Shown one piece after another: positions 5,364 through 6,665 of a stretch of 6,665 nucleotides of DNA. Both the position numbers and the translations under genes were made by a program. The number at the start of each line of letters is the position of its first letter. Within the stretch, counting starts at the first letter, position 1. Source of the DNA: an uncultured Blautia sp. (GTDB lineage Bacteria; Bacillota; Clostridia; Lachnospirales; Lachnospiraceae); NCBI GenBank assembly GCA_934394595.1, contig CAKRRX010000139.1:1-6665 (forward strand). The letters are read 5' to 3'. Under the pieces are notes generated by a model that was not told the origin of the DNA, made no database searches, and saw only the letters and a list, made by a program, of their open reading frames with translations.

Positions 5364-6168
5364 TTTCATTTTATTACTGATCGGCATCCTTTTCTTTCAG
5401 ATCTGGTCTTTTAGCTGTACTCTTTCTACGATCTCACCCTTTACGGGATTTTTGCTGTTTGCCTTTTTATTTTTTATCTACTGGATGCTTTATCGCGCAG
5501 TAAAAAAAGCACGGATCGTCTCACGCAGAAATGCTGAGTTTGCTGCCATGAAGGAACAGGCCAGGCTTCGCCAGGATCAGGACTTTCTGATTCAGGAAAG
5601 CCTGAAAAAGAACAGACAATTTCAGGAACAGACCAAAAAGCAGCTGGAGGTTTACCGCAGTTACCTGGAAAATCAGGAGTATGAGAAGGCTTCTGCCTGT
5701 ATTTCCCATCTCGCCTCTGATTTTCAGCAGAAGCGTTTTCATCCCATATGCAGTGACGATCTGATCAACGCCATTCTGGCCCATAAGCAGAGTCTTGCCA
5801 AGTCCCACAATATCCATGTGGAGTACAAGATCCTTCTTCCGGATCATTTGGATATTCTTCCATCAGATCTTAGCAGTGTATTTTTCAACTTAATGGACAA
5901 CGGAATTGATGGCTGTATGCAAAGCGGCAGCAAATCTCCTTTTATCCGGCTTACCACCAGCTTTGCCTCTGATTTTATTTCCATCCAGATGTGCAACAGC
6001 AAAAATCCATCCCAACACTTTGACCACAAAACATCTAAGCAAAATTCCATTTCCCATGGCTTTGGTCTGTCCATCATCCAGGATATCTGCGACAAAAATG
6101 ACGGCACCTGCCAGTGGGAGGACAAAGGGGAGGTATTTGAATCCACAGTTCTGCTGCGGTATCAGTAG
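5353..6168 (+). CDS. Membrane GHKL ATPase subunit lacking the phosphoacceptor His
   Basis: The 271-residue protein starts with two membrane segments (about 4-22 and 31-48) joined by a very short loop, then a charged, Gln-rich helix (about 55-105) likely to be a coiled coil. Residues 86-125 align with the AgrC dimerisation helix (VYRSYLENQEYEKASACISHL versus ALSYLTNNGKYKEAADYLDSI in the preceding protein), but the H-box is replaced by QFQEQTKKQLEV with no histidine. The X-region and ATPase follow: DDLINAILAHKQ (135-146), N-box FFNLMDNGID (177-186, Asn183), CNSKNP (214-219), and glycine box HGFGLSII (235-242). The catalytic domain therefore looks intact. AGGAG at 5339-5343, inside the preceding gene, supplies ribosome binding, and the 11-base overlap implies coupling. 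It probably phosphorylates His261 of the sensor in trans. Confidence 0.9.
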   Translation: MTINFILLLIGILFFQIWSFSCTLSTISPFTGFLLFAFLFFIYWMLYRAVKKARIVSRRNAEFAAMKEQARLRQDQDFLIQESLKKNRQFQEQTKKQLEVYRSYLENQEYEKASACISHLASDFQQKRFHPICSDDLINAILAHKQSLAKSHNIHVEYKILLPDHLDILPSDLSSVFFNLMDNGIDGCMQSGSKSPFIRLTTSFASDFISIQMCNSKNPSQHFDHKTSKQNSISHGFGLSIIQDICDKNDGTCQWEDKGEVFESTVLLRYQ

Positions 6169-6182
6169 GAAGTTTTCGCATT

Positions 6183-6232
6183 AAAAAAGACAGTCTCGCC
6201 TTTTTTCACATCCAGGCTAAACTGTCTTTTTT
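6183..6232. terminator. Bidirectional terminator between convergent operons
   Basis: A perfect 12-bp stem, AAAAAAGACAGT (6183-6194) with ACTGTCTTTTTT (6221-6232), encloses an inner GCC/GGC pairing (6198-6200 with 6215-6217). A/T-rich arms give U-tracts on both strands. It closes the signalling operon (stop at 6168) on one side and the ATP synthase operon (atpC stop at 6240) on the other. Confidence 0.85.
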
Positions 6233-6239
6233 ATTATTT

Positions 6240-6641
6240 TCAACTCTTTACGCTAAGTCTCACCAGCGCCCTCTGCAGCTTGGCTTCCACGATCTTGTAT
6301 TCTTTATCGGAAAGTCCACCCTGGGCCAGCTTTTCTTTGGCGCGTTCTTTCGCTTTTCCGGCACGGTCGGCATCGATATCCTCCTGCCACTCCCAGGTAG
6401 TCGCAAGAAGACTGCAATTGCCATCCATCACCGTAAGCATTCCACCGATGCAGGCTGCGCTGCGGCTGGTGCCATCCTCCAGTATCACATGAGCCTCACC
6501 CATTCCAAGGGCTGTACAGAAATTGCAGTGGCCGGCCAGAATTGCCAGGTCTCCGGTAATACTGCGGCACACAATGCGCTGTACCTCACCCTCAAAAAGC
6601 AGGCCGTCGGGGGTACCGATTCTAAGGGGAAATGTCCTCAT
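6240..6641 (-). CDS. atpC: ATP synthase F1 epsilon subunit
   Basis: The 133-residue product is of normal length for the F1 epsilon subunit, which forms part of the central stalk and can inhibit ATP hydrolysis. The N-terminal beta-sandwich (about 1-85) shows the family pattern: LRIGTPDGLLFEGEV, then GDLAILAGHCNFCTALGMG (30-48) in the place of the usual GxxxILpGHxPhxtaLgxG. The C-terminal helical hairpin begins at DIDADRAGKAKERAKEKL (88-105). The substitution of CNF for the more usual xPL after GH, and five cysteines in all, are mild oddities. AAGGAGG at 6648-6654 lies six bases before the ATG. A convergent terminator follows its stop, so this is the last gene of the atp operon. Confidence 0.95.
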   Translation of the reverse strand: MRTFPLRIGTPDGLLFEGEVQRIVCRSITGDLAILAGHCNFCTALGMGEAHVILEDGTSRSAACIGGMLTVMDGNCSLLATTWEWQEDIDADRAGKAKERAKEKLAQGGLSDKEYKIVEAKLQRALVRLSVKS

Positions 6642-6653
6642 AGGCAGCCTCCT

Positions 6654-6665
6654 TTACTGATTCTG
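6654..6665 (-). CDS. atpD: Possible last codons of atpD (partial)
   Basis: Reading the - strand from the window edge, three codons (Gln-Asn-Gln) end in TAA at 6656-6654, overlapping the ribosome binding site of atpC. The F1 beta subunit gene normally precedes atpC directly, so this is a reasonable place for its stop. Twelve bases cannot prove it. Another frame runs through into a TGA that overlaps the atpC start. Confidence 0.35.
   Translation of the reverse strand, partial: QNQ

Noticed and set aside
5339..5380. Frameshift splitting one ordinary kinase gene
   Set aside because: The downstream frame begins with its own ATG, ribosome binding site and two membrane segments, and carries its own His-less dimerisation helix, so it is a separate protein rather than the continuation of the first.

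Overview
The window looks like chromosomal DNA of a low-to-medium GC Gram-positive anaerobe, most likely a member of the Lachnospiraceae (Clostridia). The grounds are strong AGGAGG-type ribosome binding sites, sigma-A-like promoters, A/T-flanked hairpin terminators, an AgrC/AgrA-style (HPK10/LytTR) signalling operon, a secreted fibronectin-III protein of a style common in that family, and a clostridial-type atpC. The genus cannot be fixed from the sequence alone.

Layout. Bases 1-133 hold the 3' end of an unrecognised gene on the + strand. It is followed by a short intergenic stretch with a possible promoter (143-172) and a strong bidirectional terminator (244-286). Bases 287-490 hold no gene, only a weak + strand terminator. 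Three genes for exported proteins lie on the - strand: a small lipoprotein (491-928), a 229-residue secreted protein with about five 40-residue beta-propeller-like repeats (1414-2103), and a 441-residue secreted protein with a fibronectin-III domain (2182-3507). The gap 943-1305 holds the lipoprotein promoter, a conserved upstream element, and a start-less open frame that may be the remnant of a LytTR regulator gene. Divergent from the large secreted protein, on the + strand, is a three-gene operon (3735-6168): a LytTR response regulator, a multi-membrane-span sensor that ends just after its phosphoacceptor-histidine region, and a second membrane protein carrying the GHKL ATPase domain with no phosphoacceptor histidine. 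A bidirectional terminator (6183-6232) separates it from the convergent ATP synthase operon, of which atpC (6240-6641) and perhaps the last codons of atpD are visible.

How it may work together. The two sensor proteins are complementary halves of one HPK10-type histidine kinase. They are translationally coupled and probably form a heteromer in which the ATPase subunit phosphorylates the histidine of the sensor subunit in trans, passing phosphate to the LytTR regulator. The promoters of the lipoprotein gene and of the large secreted-protein gene align without gaps over about 77 bases (about 53 identities by hand count), including a highly conserved block just upstream of the -35. In the regulator/secreted-protein intergenic region this block contains two GTTGTT half-sites 21 bases apart, the spacing typical of LytTR operators. 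The simplest model is a surface-sensing circuit in which the split kinase and its regulator switch on exported proteins encoded next door. No autoinducer-peptide gene is visible. The functional model is inference. The gene structures and the promoter similarity are read directly from the sequence.
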